In this document: one piece after another, positions 8,331-16,320 of the stretch
Numbering within the stretch: the first letter of the stretch is position 1
How the letters are laid out: the number at the start of each line of letters is the position of its first letter
Assembly: GCA_900548875.1 (NCBI GenBank)
Contig: URMA01000022.1
Span: forward strand, 1-40,967
Length of the DNA: 40,967 nt
Origin: an uncultured Porphyromonadaceae bacterium
GTDB lineage: Bacteria > Bacteroidota > Bacteroidia > Bacteroidales > Muribaculaceae
Reading direction: 5' to 3'
The notes under the pieces: model-generated
What the model saw: only the letters and a program-made list of their open reading frames with translations
Database searches by the model: none
What the model was told of the DNA's origin: nothing
Program-made: the position numbers and the translations under genes

Positions 8331-9032
8331 ATGATTTCGAGAGACGCATTAGAGAAAGTTATCAAGGAAGATTTGGCCGGGATTTGGAATGTACTGACCC
8401 CTGAAGACAAACGAGTTGTGATTGAAAATTTCACGCTTCACAACTATAAACGTAACCAAATCATCTATGCCGAAAAAGAGACACCGGAATATCTGTGGTG
8501 CCTGATTAAAGGTAAGGTTAAGAAATACAAGGAAGGTATTGGAGGACGCCAGCAGATTATCCGTTTGATTCGTCCGATTCAATACTTTGGTCACCGTGCC
8601 TATTTTGCCAACGAGCCGTATGTGTCGGGGGCAATCGCGATGGAGGCTTCCGTTGTCGGCACAATCCCTATGGATATTGTTGCAAAATTAATCGACGGCA
8701 ACCGCCAGCTGGCATGGTTCTTCATTCATGAACTGTCGCACAATCTGGGCCGTTCGGATACAAAAATCGTTAACCTCACACAAAAGCATATCCGCGGACG
8801 TCTGGCCGAGGCGCTGTCACTGCTGATTGATAATTATGGTTTCGAGGAAGACGGCGAAACGCTGAATATCTACATGTCGCGTGAAGATTTGGCCAACCTC
8901 TCGAACATGACAATCTCCAACGCAATTCGCACACTGTCGGCATTTGTCAACGAACATATTATCGTGGTTGACGGTCGTCGTGTAAAGGTACTGAATGAAG
9001 CGATGTTGCGTAAAATCAGTAAATTCGGTTAG
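8331..9032 (+). CDS. Crp/Fnr-family transcriptional regulator
   Basis: A 233-residue protein with a cyclic-nucleotide-binding-like beta-roll at about residues 25-125, a dimer helix at about 125-150 (LAWFFIHELSHNLGRSDTKI), and a Crp-type winged helix-turn-helix at about 165-225 (YMSREDLANLSNMTISNAIR as the recognition unit). There is no N-terminal cysteine cluster, so it is unlikely to be an Fnr-type iron-sulfur sensor; the ligand is unknown. It begins a plus-strand unit with DUF4924 (9-bp gap) and prfC (21-bp gap). Confidence 0.88.
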   Translation: MISRDALEKVIKEDLAGIWNVLTPEDKRVVIENFTLHNYKRNQIIYAEKETPEYLWCLIKGKVKKYKEGIGGRQQIIRLIRPIQYFGHRAYFANEPYVSGAIAMEASVVGTIPMDIVAKLIDGNRQLAWFFIHELSHNLGRSDTKIVNLTQKHIRGRLAEALSLLIDNYGFEEDGETLNIYMSREDLANLSNMTISNAIRTLSAFVNEHIIVVDGRRVKVLNEAMLRKISKFG

Positions 9033-9041
9033 CGCTTAAGT

Positions 9042-9605
9042 ATGTTTACTGCTCAAAAGCTCCGTAAGGAAAATATCGCGGAATATCTGCTATATATGTG
9101 GCAGGTCGAGGATTTGATACGGGCAAACGGACTCGAAATTGAAAATATAAAGAAAAATATTGTCGATCGTTATCCTATCGACGAGGCTTCCCGCAAGGAA
9201 TTGCTGAAGTGGTATGAAGAACTTATCGACATGATGCGTCTTGAAGGAAAACGCGAGAAAGGACATTTGCAAATCAACGACAATGTGCTGATTCAGCTGA
9301 CCGATTTGCACCTCATGTTGCTGCGAAGCACGAAATATCCGGAATATGGTGCGGAATTCTACCGTACGTTGCCGATTATTGTGGAACTGCGTGCAAAGTC
9401 CGGCGAGAATAAGTCGGGTGAACTGGAAACCTGTTTTAATGCCCTTTATGGTATGCTCCTGATGCGTTTGCAGAAGAAACCTGTGACCGAAGACACGCGA
9501 AAGGCGATGGCACAGATTACCCGTTTCATTTCAATGCTGGCTTCCTTCTACCATAAGGACAAGCTGAAGCCTTTGTTTGACAAAGAAGATTACGACCAAC
9601 TATAA
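9042..9605 (+). CDS. DUF4924 family protein
   Basis: A 187-residue predicted cytosolic, mainly alpha-helical protein with no signal peptide or membrane segment. The opening MFTAQKLRKENIAEYLLYMW and the overall helical pattern match what I know as DUF4924, a family largely confined to Bacteroidota and of unknown function. It sits between a Crp/Fnr regulator and prfC with short gaps, so it is probably co-expressed with them. No catalytic motif is visible. Confidence 0.75.
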   Translation: MFTAQKLRKENIAEYLLYMWQVEDLIRANGLEIENIKKNIVDRYPIDEASRKELLKWYEELIDMMRLEGKREKGHLQINDNVLIQLTDLHLMLLRSTKYPEYGAEFYRTLPIIVELRAKSGENKSGELETCFNALYGMLLMRLQKKPVTEDTRKAMAQITRFISMLASFYHKDKLKPLFDKEDYDQL

Positions 9606-9626
9606 TATTCAAAAAAACTTAGATTT

Positions 9627-11207
9627 GTGGCAAGTTTAGAATCAGAAATTCAACGCAGGCGCACATTCGCCATTATCAGTCACCCGGATGCCGGTAAAAC
9701 GACTTTGACGGAAAAGTTGCTTTTGTTCGGTGGTGCCATCCATGTGGCGGGTGCCGTTAAATCGAACAAAATCAAGAAAACCGCAACTTCCGACTGGATG
9801 GAAATCGAGAAGCAGCGCGGTATCTCCGTAGCAACTTCCGTGATGGGATTCAACTATGGCGACTATAAAATCAACATTCTCGACACTCCCGGTCACCAGG
9901 ATTTTGCGGAAGACACCTACCGCACGCTGACGGCTGTCGACAGTGTTATCATCGTTGTCGATGTGGCAAAAGGTGTGGAACAGCAGACTCGCAAGCTGAT
10001 GGAAGTGTGCCGTATGCGCAAGACGCCTGTGATTATTTTTGTCAACAAACTTGACCGCGAAGGCCGTGACCCGTTCGACATTCTCGACGAACTGGAAAGC
10101 GAATTGAAAATCAAGGTACGCCCGTTGAGCTGGCCGATTAATATCGGAGCGCATTTCAAGGGCGTATACAATATATATGAAAATACCCTTGACCTGTTTA
10201 CCCCGAACAAACAGCGTGTAACGGAACGTGTGGAAATTTCGGACATAAACGACAAGGCGATTGACGAAAACGTGGGCGAAGCGGATGCCACGCGACTTCG
10301 CAACGATTTGGAACTGATAGAAGGTGTCTATCCGGAATTCGATGAGGGTGATTACCTGAAAGGTGAAGTGGCGCCCGTGTTCTTTGGTTCGGCCTTGAAC
10401 ACATTTGGTGTAAAGGAATTGCTCGACTGTTTCGTGAAAATTGCTCCGGCTCCGCGTCCGGTTATGGCAGTCGAACGAGAAGTCCGCCCGGAAGAGCCGG
10501 GTTTCACAGGTTTCGTTTTCAAGATTCACGCCAATATGGACCCGAATCACCGTAGCTGTATTGCTTTCGTGAAGGTCTGCTCCGGCAAGTTCGAACGCAA
10601 TGCCAACTACAAGCATATACGAACAGGAAAGATGATGCGCTTTGCTGCTCCTACGGCGTTTATGGCGCAAAAGAAATCGGTGGTCGACGAGGCTTATCCG
10701 GGCGACATTGTCGGTATCCCGGATACAGGCAACTTTAAAATCGGCGATACGCTGACATCGGGTGAAGAACTCCACTTCAAGGGATTGCCGAGCTTCTCGC
10801 CGGAAATGTTCAAATATATTGAAAATACCGACCCGATGAAGACGAAGCAACTCAACAAGGGTATCGAGCAGTTGATGGACGAAGGTGTGGCGCAATTGTT
10901 TATCAACCAGTTCAATGGCCGAAAACTGATTGGTACAGTCGGCCAGTTGCAGTTTGAGGTTATTCAGTATCGTTTGCTGCATGAGTACGGGGCACAATGC
11001 CGTTGGGAACCTGTTCATCTCTACAAGGCCTGCTGGATTGAAAGCGATGATGCCGAAGCATTGGCAGCGTTCAAGAAGCGCAAGCATCAGTTTATGGCCG
11101 TTGACCGCGACGGTCGCGATGTGTTCCTTGCCGACTCCAACTACGTGTTGCAAATGGCGCAGACCGATTTCCCGAAAATCCGCTTCCATTTCACCTCTGA
11201 GTTTTAG
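9627..11207 (+). CDS. prfC: Peptide chain release factor 3
   Basis: A 526-residue translational GTPase that removes RF1/RF2 from the ribosome after termination. GTPase motifs are SHPDAGKTTLTEKL (G1, about 18-31), DTPGHQDF (G3, about 87-94) and NKLD (G4, about 141-144). The RF3-specific middle and C-terminal domains follow, with QLQFEVIQYRL near residue 442. The length is that of E. coli RF3, and it lacks the features of EF-G. The start is GTG at 9627; no in-frame ATG is available before G1. The gene ends in a strong terminator at 11238-11264. Confidence 0.95.
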   Translation: MASLESEIQRRRTFAIISHPDAGKTTLTEKLLLFGGAIHVAGAVKSNKIKKTATSDWMEIEKQRGISVATSVMGFNYGDYKINILDTPGHQDFAEDTYRTLTAVDSVIIVVDVAKGVEQQTRKLMEVCRMRKTPVIIFVNKLDREGRDPFDILDELESELKIKVRPLSWPINIGAHFKGVYNIYENTLDLFTPNKQRVTERVEISDINDKAIDENVGEADATRLRNDLELIEGVYPEFDEGDYLKGEVAPVFFGSALNTFGVKELLDCFVKIAPAPRPVMAVEREVRPEEPGFTGFVFKIHANMDPNHRSCIAFVKVCSGKFERNANYKHIRTGKMMRFAAPTAFMAQKKSVVDEAYPGDIVGIPDTGNFKIGDTLTSGEELHFKGLPSFSPEMFKYIENTDPMKTKQLNKGIEQLMDEGVAQLFINQFNGRKLIGTVGQLQFEVIQYRLLHEYGAQCRWEPVHLYKACWIESDDAEALAAFKKRKHQFMAVDRDGRDVFLADSNYVLQMAQTDFPKIRFHFTSEF

Positions 11208-11237
11208 CATAACTAAATCTACATCAATATATCTAAG

Positions 11238-11264
11238 GCTGTCGCATCTGCGGCAGCTTTTTTT
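11238..11264 (+). terminator. Intrinsic terminator after prfC
   Basis: A 9-bp GC-rich stem (11238/9-11246 with 11249-11257, one wobble pair), a 2-3 nt loop, then seven T residues (11258-11264), 31 bp after the prfC stop. It closes the Crp-DUF4924-prfC unit. Confidence 0.8.
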
Positions 11265-11403
11265 ATGAGTGCGCTGCATCTTAATAAAATTGCTCAAACA
11301 AGTTTGGCATTTTTATCTTCGATTTGCACTACTTTAAAGAAGTTAGGCTGCGGTTCGGGATAAAAAATCAAGCGAGCTTGTTTTTTCTCCGCTCACCTTG
11401 CAC

Positions 11404-11411
11404 TATCTTTG
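11404..11411 (+). promoter_or_regulatory. Bacteroides-type -7 box for the Ntn-hydrolase unit
   Basis: TATCTTTG, an exact TAnnTTTG match, 26 bp before the ATG at 11437. A TTG lies about 23 nt upstream (11378-11380). The box falls inside the possible upstream extension of the next reading frame, which argues that translation starts at 11437 and not at 11398. Confidence 0.6.
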
Positions 11412-11436
11412 CAGATGGATTAAACAAGGATTTGAG

Positions 11437-12546
11437 ATGAAAAAAATCATACTTTCACTGGCGTTGGCTTTTATGGGATTTGTCGGGGCGTACGCCTGTA
11501 CTTCGGCCATTATTTCCGGGCGTTTGACGGAGAACGGACGACCTTTGCTGTGGAAAAATCGCGACACTTCGGATTTGAATAACAAGGTGGAGAAAATCGA
11601 TTCAAAGGACGGCAACTATGCGTATGTGGCCGTTTTTAATGGCAGTGACACCGACTGCAAGGAAGCTTGGATTGGTTTCAACAGCGAGGGATTTGCCATA
11701 ATGAATACGGCTTCCTACAATCTGAAGGACGACGATGTGAAGGAAATGGACAAGGAGGGGCTGGTGATGAGCCGGGCGTTGGCATCGTGCCGCACGGTTG
11801 ACGATTTCGAGCGTCTGTTGGCGGAGTTGCCGAAACCCTTGGGCGTTGAGGCCAATTTCGGGGTAATCGATGCGGAAGGCAATGCCGCCTATTTTGAAAC
11901 GGACAACTGGAAGTGCCGCCGCTTTGATGTCGACGATACGGAAAAGGGCTACATCGTGCGTACCAACTATTCGAAGTCGGGACGAAAGGATGAAGGCTAC
12001 GGATATATCCGTGAGGAAAATGCGGAAACGCTGCTGGCTCCCTATATCGCTGCCCGGAATGTAACTCCGGCCGTGTTTACGGAAGGACTTTCCCGCTCGT
12101 TCTACCATTCGCTGATGGGAAAGGACATGGCTACCCTCGGACTGGATTGGGTGGTGGACCGCGATTTCATTCCGCGCATGAGCACTGCTGCATCGGTTGT
12201 CATCGAGGGTGTGCTGCCGGGAGAATCTCCGGAGCTGACTACGATGTGGACGGTTTTGGGCTATCCTCCGTGTGGCGTGATGGAACCGGTATGGATGTGG
12301 GATGTACCTGCCGACCTTCGTGCTGACAAGACGACGGGACGAGCTCCGGCGTGCGAGCGTGCCAACGAACGGAAAGCGCAGGTCTTTTCCTTGAAACGTG
12401 ACCATGGCGAAAATTATCTGCGCATTAGCGCGCTATTCCGTGCCGACGGAAAGGGAATCAGCCAGCTGACCACAAAACAAAGTATTGAAAATTATAAAAA
12501 AGGATACGAAAAATTAGAACAGAAAAGAAAGGAAGTTAAGAAATGA
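11437..12546 (+). CDS. Exported Ntn-type linear amide C-N hydrolase (choloylglycine hydrolase / C45-like)
   Basis: A 369-residue protein if started at ATG 11437; upstream in-frame sequence from 11398 overlaps the promoter box and is excluded. Residues 1-20 form a signal peptide ending in GAYA, and the next residue is Cys21 (CTSAIISGRL). Cleavage there would expose an N-terminal cysteine, the nucleophile of this class, which includes bile-salt hydrolases, penicillin V acylases and C45 acyltransferases. WKNRDTSD (about 40-47) matches the Arg/Asp block that follows the nucleophile. The substrate is not predictable; a bile-salt hydrolase role would need direct evidence. Its stop overlaps the DUF486 start by 4 nt (ATGA). 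Confidence 0.78.
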   Translation: MKKIILSLALAFMGFVGAYACTSAIISGRLTENGRPLLWKNRDTSDLNNKVEKIDSKDGNYAYVAVFNGSDTDCKEAWIGFNSEGFAIMNTASYNLKDDDVKEMDKEGLVMSRALASCRTVDDFERLLAELPKPLGVEANFGVIDAEGNAAYFETDNWKCRRFDVDDTEKGYIVRTNYSKSGRKDEGYGYIREENAETLLAPYIAARNVTPAVFTEGLSRSFYHSLMGKDMATLGLDWVVDRDFIPRMSTAASVVIEGVLPGESPELTTMWTVLGYPPCGVMEPVWMWDVPADLRADKTTGRAPACERANERKAQVFSLKRDHGENYLRISALFRADGKGISQLTTKQSIENYKKGYEKLEQKRKEVKK

Positions 12547-12926
12547 GTGCTTCGATTATGACAGTCATTATGTTGGTGATTTCCAACATTTTCATGACAT
12601 TGGCCTGGTACGGCCACTTGCGTTTGGGTGAACTGGGTATCAGTAAAAACTGGCCTTTGTGGGGTGTGATTCTGTTTTCTTGGATGATTGCGCTTGCCGA
12701 ATATGCGTTTCAGGTACCGGCCAACCGTATGGGATATGTGGGCAACGGAGGTCCGTATACGCTTGTGCAGCTGAAGGTGCTTCAGGAAGCCATCACATTG
12801 GTGGTGTTTACGCTGGTGGCAACCTTCCTGTTTCAGGGACAGTCCATCAAATGGAACCATGTTGTGGCGTTTCTGCTGCTGATTGGTGCCGTATATTTCT
12901 CTTTCCTCGACACATCGAAGTCTTGA
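12543..12926 (+). CDS. DUF486 / DMT-family membrane protein
   Basis: A 127-residue protein with four hydrophobic segments (about 5-25, 37-55, 78-98, 105-122), resembling half of a drug/metabolite transporter unit and the DUF486 family. The conserved-looking central motif is EYAFQVPANRMGY. Transport substrate and orientation are unknown. It overlaps the preceding hydrolase by 4 nt and the next gene by 1 nt (TGATG), a tight arrangement that suggests translational coupling. Confidence 0.82.
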   Translation: MSASIMTVIMLVISNIFMTLAWYGHLRLGELGISKNWPLWGVILFSWMIALAEYAFQVPANRMGYVGNGGPYTLVQLKVLQEAITLVVFTLVATFLFQGQSIKWNHVVAFLLLIGAVYFSFLDTSKS

Positions 12927-13423
12927 TGCACACCGTCACGACGCAGATATATAAGCTGTCGGCATCCGACTACATGAAGGTGCTGTTTCCGGCCTATCTG
13001 TCGGACAAGTGGTATGTTTTTGTACTGCTTCTTGTGCCGTTTGTCGCGTTGACGTTTGTCAATGTGAATTTTATATATGTTGCGTTGATGGTGTTTTTTT
13101 TCATTTTTCCCATGATGCTCTCATTCGTCTATTTCTACTATGCTTTCAGCGAAGAGTGTGTTGATTCTATCCGCCGCTGTCGGGTCACGTTTGCCGACGA
13201 CGGCATGCGGCGCACGTTTTTCGATGACGAGGGGGCGCTTCTGGCGGAAAAGCATTATGGTTGGAATGAGTTTGGCGGTTTTATGGCCGATGTAAAAAAA
13301 ATGATACTGACGGCCAAAGGAAAAAAATTTCGCTACTACATGGTGCCGTTCGAGGCTTTTGAATCGGCCGACGACTATCGCCGGGCGGTGGAAATACTGG
13401 CAAAATATTTACCAGACAACTAA
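12926..13423 (+). CDS. YcxB-like membrane-anchored protein
   Basis: A 165-residue protein starting at ATG 12926, inside the TGA of the upstream gene. Two close hydrophobic segments (about 30-48 and 52-75) are followed by a soluble C-terminal part (about 85-160) with alternating beta-strand pattern and Trp/Phe positions (KHYGWNEFGGFMADVKKMIL). This resembles the YcxB-like C-terminal domain. Function unknown. The frame is open further upstream to 12659, but that part overlaps the DUF486 gene and is not membrane-protein-like. Confidence 0.68.
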   Translation: MHTVTTQIYKLSASDYMKVLFPAYLSDKWYVFVLLLVPFVALTFVNVNFIYVALMVFFFIFPMMLSFVYFYYAFSEECVDSIRRCRVTFADDGMRRTFFDDEGALLAEKHYGWNEFGGFMADVKKMILTAKGKKFRYYMVPFEAFESADDYRRAVEILAKYLPDN

Positions 13424-13438
13424 TAAATCAAACAAGTT

Positions 13439-14392
13439 ATGAGAAAAAACATTTACACATTCTTGGCAATGATTGCCATGGGCACGGCAGTGGCCGGTGC
13501 CGAAGTGCTGTTGGAAGAAAATTTTGATTATCCTCAGGGCGAATTCCCCTTGGCAGAAGGCGGTTGGTATACGCAATGGGGCGGAGCTTCGTCGCTTTCG
13601 ATCGGCGAAGGGCTGACGTTTGAAGGATATGCCGGCTCGGGAGTGGGCAACGGCGTGGCGATTAATACTGACGACGACAACAATCCCCATCGTGCCTTCA
13701 AGCAGGTGACCGAGGGCAACGTGTATGTGGCCTTTATGCTTCGTCCGCTTGCCGCTTACAAGAAAGGTTATTTTCTGACCTTGCGTGATGGCGATGTGGG
13801 AGGCTATTCATTCAATTTCAACGGCCGTGTGTCGGTCAACGAGGACGGACAGCTCGGCTTGACTTTTGCCAACAATCAGAACGCTGTGTATGCCGACGAG
13901 GTGCTCGACGGCAATACGACTTATCTCGTTGTGCTGAAGTATACCATCGTTGAGGGAAAGAACAACGACAACGTGTCGCTCTACTGCTTCGACAAGATGC
14001 CCGACGCAGAACCGGCTGCTCCGCTTGTCGGTCCGCTTTCCGATGCCGCTAAGGTGGACATCAATCCTGCCAACGTAGTGTTGCGCGGTTATGCCGGTGC
14101 CGACTATGTGGAACTTTTGCTCGACGGTATTCGGGTGGCTACAACCTGGGACGAGGCACTCGGAAAGCAGGCCTCGGCCGAAACGGTGAAGGCCGGCGGT
14201 GTGTCGGTTGTCGGACTGAAAGGCGCATTGCAGCTGACTGCTGGCAAGTCGGAAGAATGTGTGGTTTATACCATTGACGGCCGTCAGGCAGGAAGCTGTC
14301 AAGTGGCTGCGGGAACGACTTCCCTGGCATTGCCGCAAGGGGTGTACGTCGTTAAAGTGGGCGCACAAACCTTTAAGGCCGTAGTGCGATAA
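13439..14392 (+). CDS. Secreted protein with possible C-terminal sorting tail
   Basis: A 317-residue protein. Residues 1-21 form a clear signal peptide (MRKNIYTFLAMIAMGTAVAG, cleavage near AGA). Residues about 22-215 look like a beta-rich jelly-roll or concanavalin-like domain (EENFDYPQG, then many Gly/Asn-rich strands). The last ~50 residues (CVVYTIDGRQ ... LPQGVYVVKVGAQTFKAVVR) resemble the type IX secretion tail, in which a short beta domain ends in GxYxVxV and basic residues. No enzyme motif is seen. It follows the YcxB-like gene by 15 bp and may be the last member of the same transcript. Confidence 0.65.
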   Translation: MRKNIYTFLAMIAMGTAVAGAEVLLEENFDYPQGEFPLAEGGWYTQWGGASSLSIGEGLTFEGYAGSGVGNGVAINTDDDNNPHRAFKQVTEGNVYVAFMLRPLAAYKKGYFLTLRDGDVGGYSFNFNGRVSVNEDGQLGLTFANNQNAVYADEVLDGNTTYLVVLKYTIVEGKNNDNVSLYCFDKMPDAEPAAPLVGPLSDAAKVDINPANVVLRGYAGADYVELLLDGIRVATTWDEALGKQASAETVKAGGVSVVGLKGALQLTAGKSEECVVYTIDGRQAGSCQVAAGTTSLALPQGVYVVKVGAQTFKAVVR

Positions 14393-14441
14393 AATTCCAA
14401 CTTTTTTGCTTGCACACAATCCAAAATCAGATTTTTTTGTG

Positions 14442-14449
14442 TAAGTTTG
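14442..14449 (+). promoter_or_regulatory. Bacteroides-type -7 box for the DUF3127 gene
   Basis: TAAGTTTG, an exact TAnnTTTG match, 32 bp upstream of ATG 14481. No well-spaced TTTG at -33 was found. Confidence 0.5.
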
Positions 14450-14480
14450 TAGAGTTGAAAATTAAGCATTAAAGATATAT

Positions 14481-14867
14481 ATGGAAGTAATTGGAAAAAT
14501 CATTCATGTGTTGCCGTTGCAAAGCGGAACATCGCAAGCCGGAAACCAGTGGAAAAAGCAGGAATATGTGTTGGAAACGGAAGACGCATATCCTAAGAAA
14601 GTTTGTTTTGACTTCTTTGGCGACCGCGTAGACCAGTTCCCGTTGGCTATCGGCGACCGTGTTCGTTTGAACTTCGATATCGAAAGCCGCGAATATCAGG
14701 GCCGTTGGTATACAAGCATTCGTGGTTGGAAAGCCGAAAAAACCGATGCACAGGCTATGCCAGCCTCTCCCGCACCGATGGCTGCACCCCAACAGGCCGT
14801 ACCGGCACCTCCCCCTGCAATGACCGACTTTACACAGTCATCCGACACTGACGACCTCCCGTTCTAA
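14481..14867 (+). CDS. DUF3127 OB-fold-like protein with SSB-like acidic tail
   Basis: A 128-residue cytosolic protein. Residues 1-88 match the DUF3127 pattern: beta-rich, with KQEYVLETED, KKVCFDFFGDR and FDIESREYQGRWYTSIRGWK, similar to a small OB fold. Residues 89-120 are a low-complexity Ala/Pro linker. The protein ends in DDLPF, the same acidic tip used by bacterial SSB proteins to recruit DNA-repair partners. The architecture (OB-like domain, flexible linker, DDLPF) suggests single-strand DNA binding, which is inference. It has its own promoter box and a strong terminator, and borders the restriction island. Confidence 0.78.
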   Translation: MEVIGKIIHVLPLQSGTSQAGNQWKKQEYVLETEDAYPKKVCFDFFGDRVDQFPLAIGDRVRLNFDIESREYQGRWYTSIRGWKAEKTDAQAMPASPAPMAAPQQAVPAPPPAMTDFTQSSDTDDLPF

Positions 14868-14878
14868 CCTCGCGAGGT
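14867..14878. repeat. 12-bp perfect palindrome at the DUF3127 stop
   Basis: ACCTCGCGAGGT is its own reverse complement. It begins at the last base of the DUF3127 stop codon, 10 bp before the terminator stem. It could be a protein-binding site or chance; no matching second copy was noticed in the window. Confidence 0.3.
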
Positions 14879-14887
14879 CTAAAATAA

Positions 14888-14938
14888 ACACGTCGACTCC
14901 CCAATTTGCACCGCAAGTTGGGGAGTCGATGTGTTTTT
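14888..14938 (+). terminator. Strong terminator between DUF3127 and the restriction island
   Basis: A 17-bp stem (14888-14904 with 14918-14934, one wobble), a 13-nt loop and five T residues on the plus strand (14934-14938). It ends DUF3127 transcription and prevents read-through into the silent hsdS cassette that begins about 35 bp further on. The opposite strand carries a weaker T-rich tail, so it may also work in the other direction. Confidence 0.85.
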
Positions 14939-14984
14939 AGAACTACTAAAATGAAAAAGAAGAGGAAATAAAAGTTAAGTGAAT

Positions 14985-15012
14985 CTTCTGATACGCCACA
15001 TTATGAGAATGT
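14985..15012 (+). repeat. Outer inverted repeat, silent side (IR-1)
   Basis: These 28 bases, beginning CTTCTGATACG and ending GAGAATGT, are the exact reverse complement of 18416-18443 in the active hsdS. The identity stops abruptly at both ends. It encodes SDTPHYENV at the start of recognition domain 1. Likely crossover site for the tyrosine recombinase encoded between the copies. Confidence 0.85.
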
Positions 15013-15680
15013 ACCGTTTGAGATTCCAAGTTCGTGGGAGTGGACGACTTTAGGGAATATTGGTGTTTGGCAATCAGGTGGAACACCAAGTCGCTCCAAT
15101 AAATCTTATTATGGTGGAAATATTCCATGGCTTAAAACTGGTGATTTAAATGATGGTGTAATTACAAGTATTCCAGAATGCATAACAGAAGAAGCTGTTG
15201 CAAATTCTTCTGCTAAAATAAATCCTGAAGGAAGTGTCCTTATCGCCATGTATGGAGCAACAATAGGGAAATTAGGAATACTCACTTTCCCTGCCACAAC
15301 AAATCAAGCATGTTGTGCATGTATTGAGTACTTTGCAATAACTCAATACTACCTATTCTATTTCCTTTTATCTCAGAGAGATATGTTTATATCAAAAGGT
15401 GGTGGTGGAGCACAGCCCAATATTTCAAAAGAAATAATTGTCAATACCGCAATACCTCTACCACCATTTGCTGAGCAAGAAAGGATAGTAACAGAAATAG
15501 AGAGTTGGTTTGCTTTAATTGATGAAATTGAAAATAGTCAAACTAATTTACAAACTCTCATCAAGCAAGCCAAAAGCAAAATTCTTGACCTTGCCATACA
15601 TGGCAAACTCGTACCGCAAGACCCGAATGACGAACCCGCTTCTAAATTGATCAAAGGTATCAATCCAAAAGCAGAAATTA

Positions 15681-15696
15681 CTTGTGATAACGCGCA
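15681..15696 (+). repeat. Inner inverted repeat, silent side (IR-2)
   Basis: CTTGTGATAACGCGCA, the exact reverse complement of 17729-17744. It lies at the start of recognition domain 2 (CDNAHY), the same position as its partner in the active gene. It is short, but the placement at the domain boundary in both copies argues for a second crossover site that would exchange domain 2 only. Confidence 0.6.
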
Positions 15697-16216
15697 TTAT
15701 ACGCAGTTACCTTTTGAAGTACCTCAAAATTGGAGTTGGACAACACTTGGAAAAATTGGCAAATGGCAGTCGGGTAGTACACCAAATAGGCTGAATAAAG
15801 ATTATTATCATGGGGATATTCCTTGGTTAAAAACAGGAGATTTAAATGATGGATATATTACCCATATTCCTGAATATATAACAGAAAAAGCCTTGAATGA
15901 AACTTCTGTGAAACTAAATCCTACTGGTAGTGTGTTAATAGCAATGTATGGTGCGACAATAGGTAAAATTGGAATATTGACGTATCCTGCCACTACTAAT
16001 CAGGCTTGTTGTGCTTGTAATGTTTATCATGGTATAGAGAAAGAATATCTTTTTTATTTCTTACTTTCACATAGAGATAAATTTGTAAAATTAGGAGGTG
16101 GTGGAGCACAGCCTAATATTTCAAAAGAAAAAATTATTAATACATATATTCCCATACCTCCACATTCTGAGCAAAAACGAATAGTAGCTACAATTCATAA
16201 AACATTTGCTAAATTA

Positions 16217-16258
16217 GATGTAATTATGGAAAATCTATAGGTTTTCCATAATTACATC
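16217..16258. terminator. 17-bp perfect hairpin over the silent hsdS stop codon
   Basis: Arms 16217-16233 and 16242-16258 are perfect reverse complements, separated by 8 bases that contain the TAG stop. The stem is AT-rich and there is no long T-run after it, so it is not a textbook terminator. It may attenuate transcription, protect the mRNA 3' end, or be a recombinase-related site. It separates the cassette from the recombinase gene. Confidence 0.5.
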
Positions 16259-16320
16259 AATCCATTTTACCCAATACATTATACTATATTGTTGCCGTAT
16301 TCATTCAAAATCAATGTAAT

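Larger units (their letters stand above)
14972..16240 (+). pseudogene. Silent hsdS cassette (no start codon, no N-terminal region)
   Basis: An open frame of 422 codons from 14972 (after the in-frame stop TAA at 14969-14971) to the stop at 16238-16240. No ATG occurs in frame until 15248, inside recognition domain 1, and I see no promoter. It encodes target-recognition domain 1, a conserved helical spacer (KSKILDLAIHGKLVPQDPND), domain 2 and a C-terminal helix. It lacks the first ~58 residues of the active HsdS. It becomes homologous to that protein at SDTPHYENV, exactly at the shared 28-bp inverted repeat. Inversion would splice it onto the expressed N-terminus, giving a protein of about 480 residues, close to the active 486. 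The two recognition domains are near-duplicates. I read it as a storage copy and not as decay, because the frame is intact throughout. Confidence 0.85.

Noticed and set aside
11398..11436. Upstream start for the Ntn hydrolase
   Set aside because: It overlaps the TATCTTTG promoter box and would spoil the signal peptide; ATG 11437 fits both.
14972..16240. Treating the startless hsdS as a decayed pseudogene
   Set aside because: The frame is intact for 422 codons, the missing part is exactly the part upstream of the inverted repeat, and a recombinase sits beside it. A storage cassette explains all of this better.
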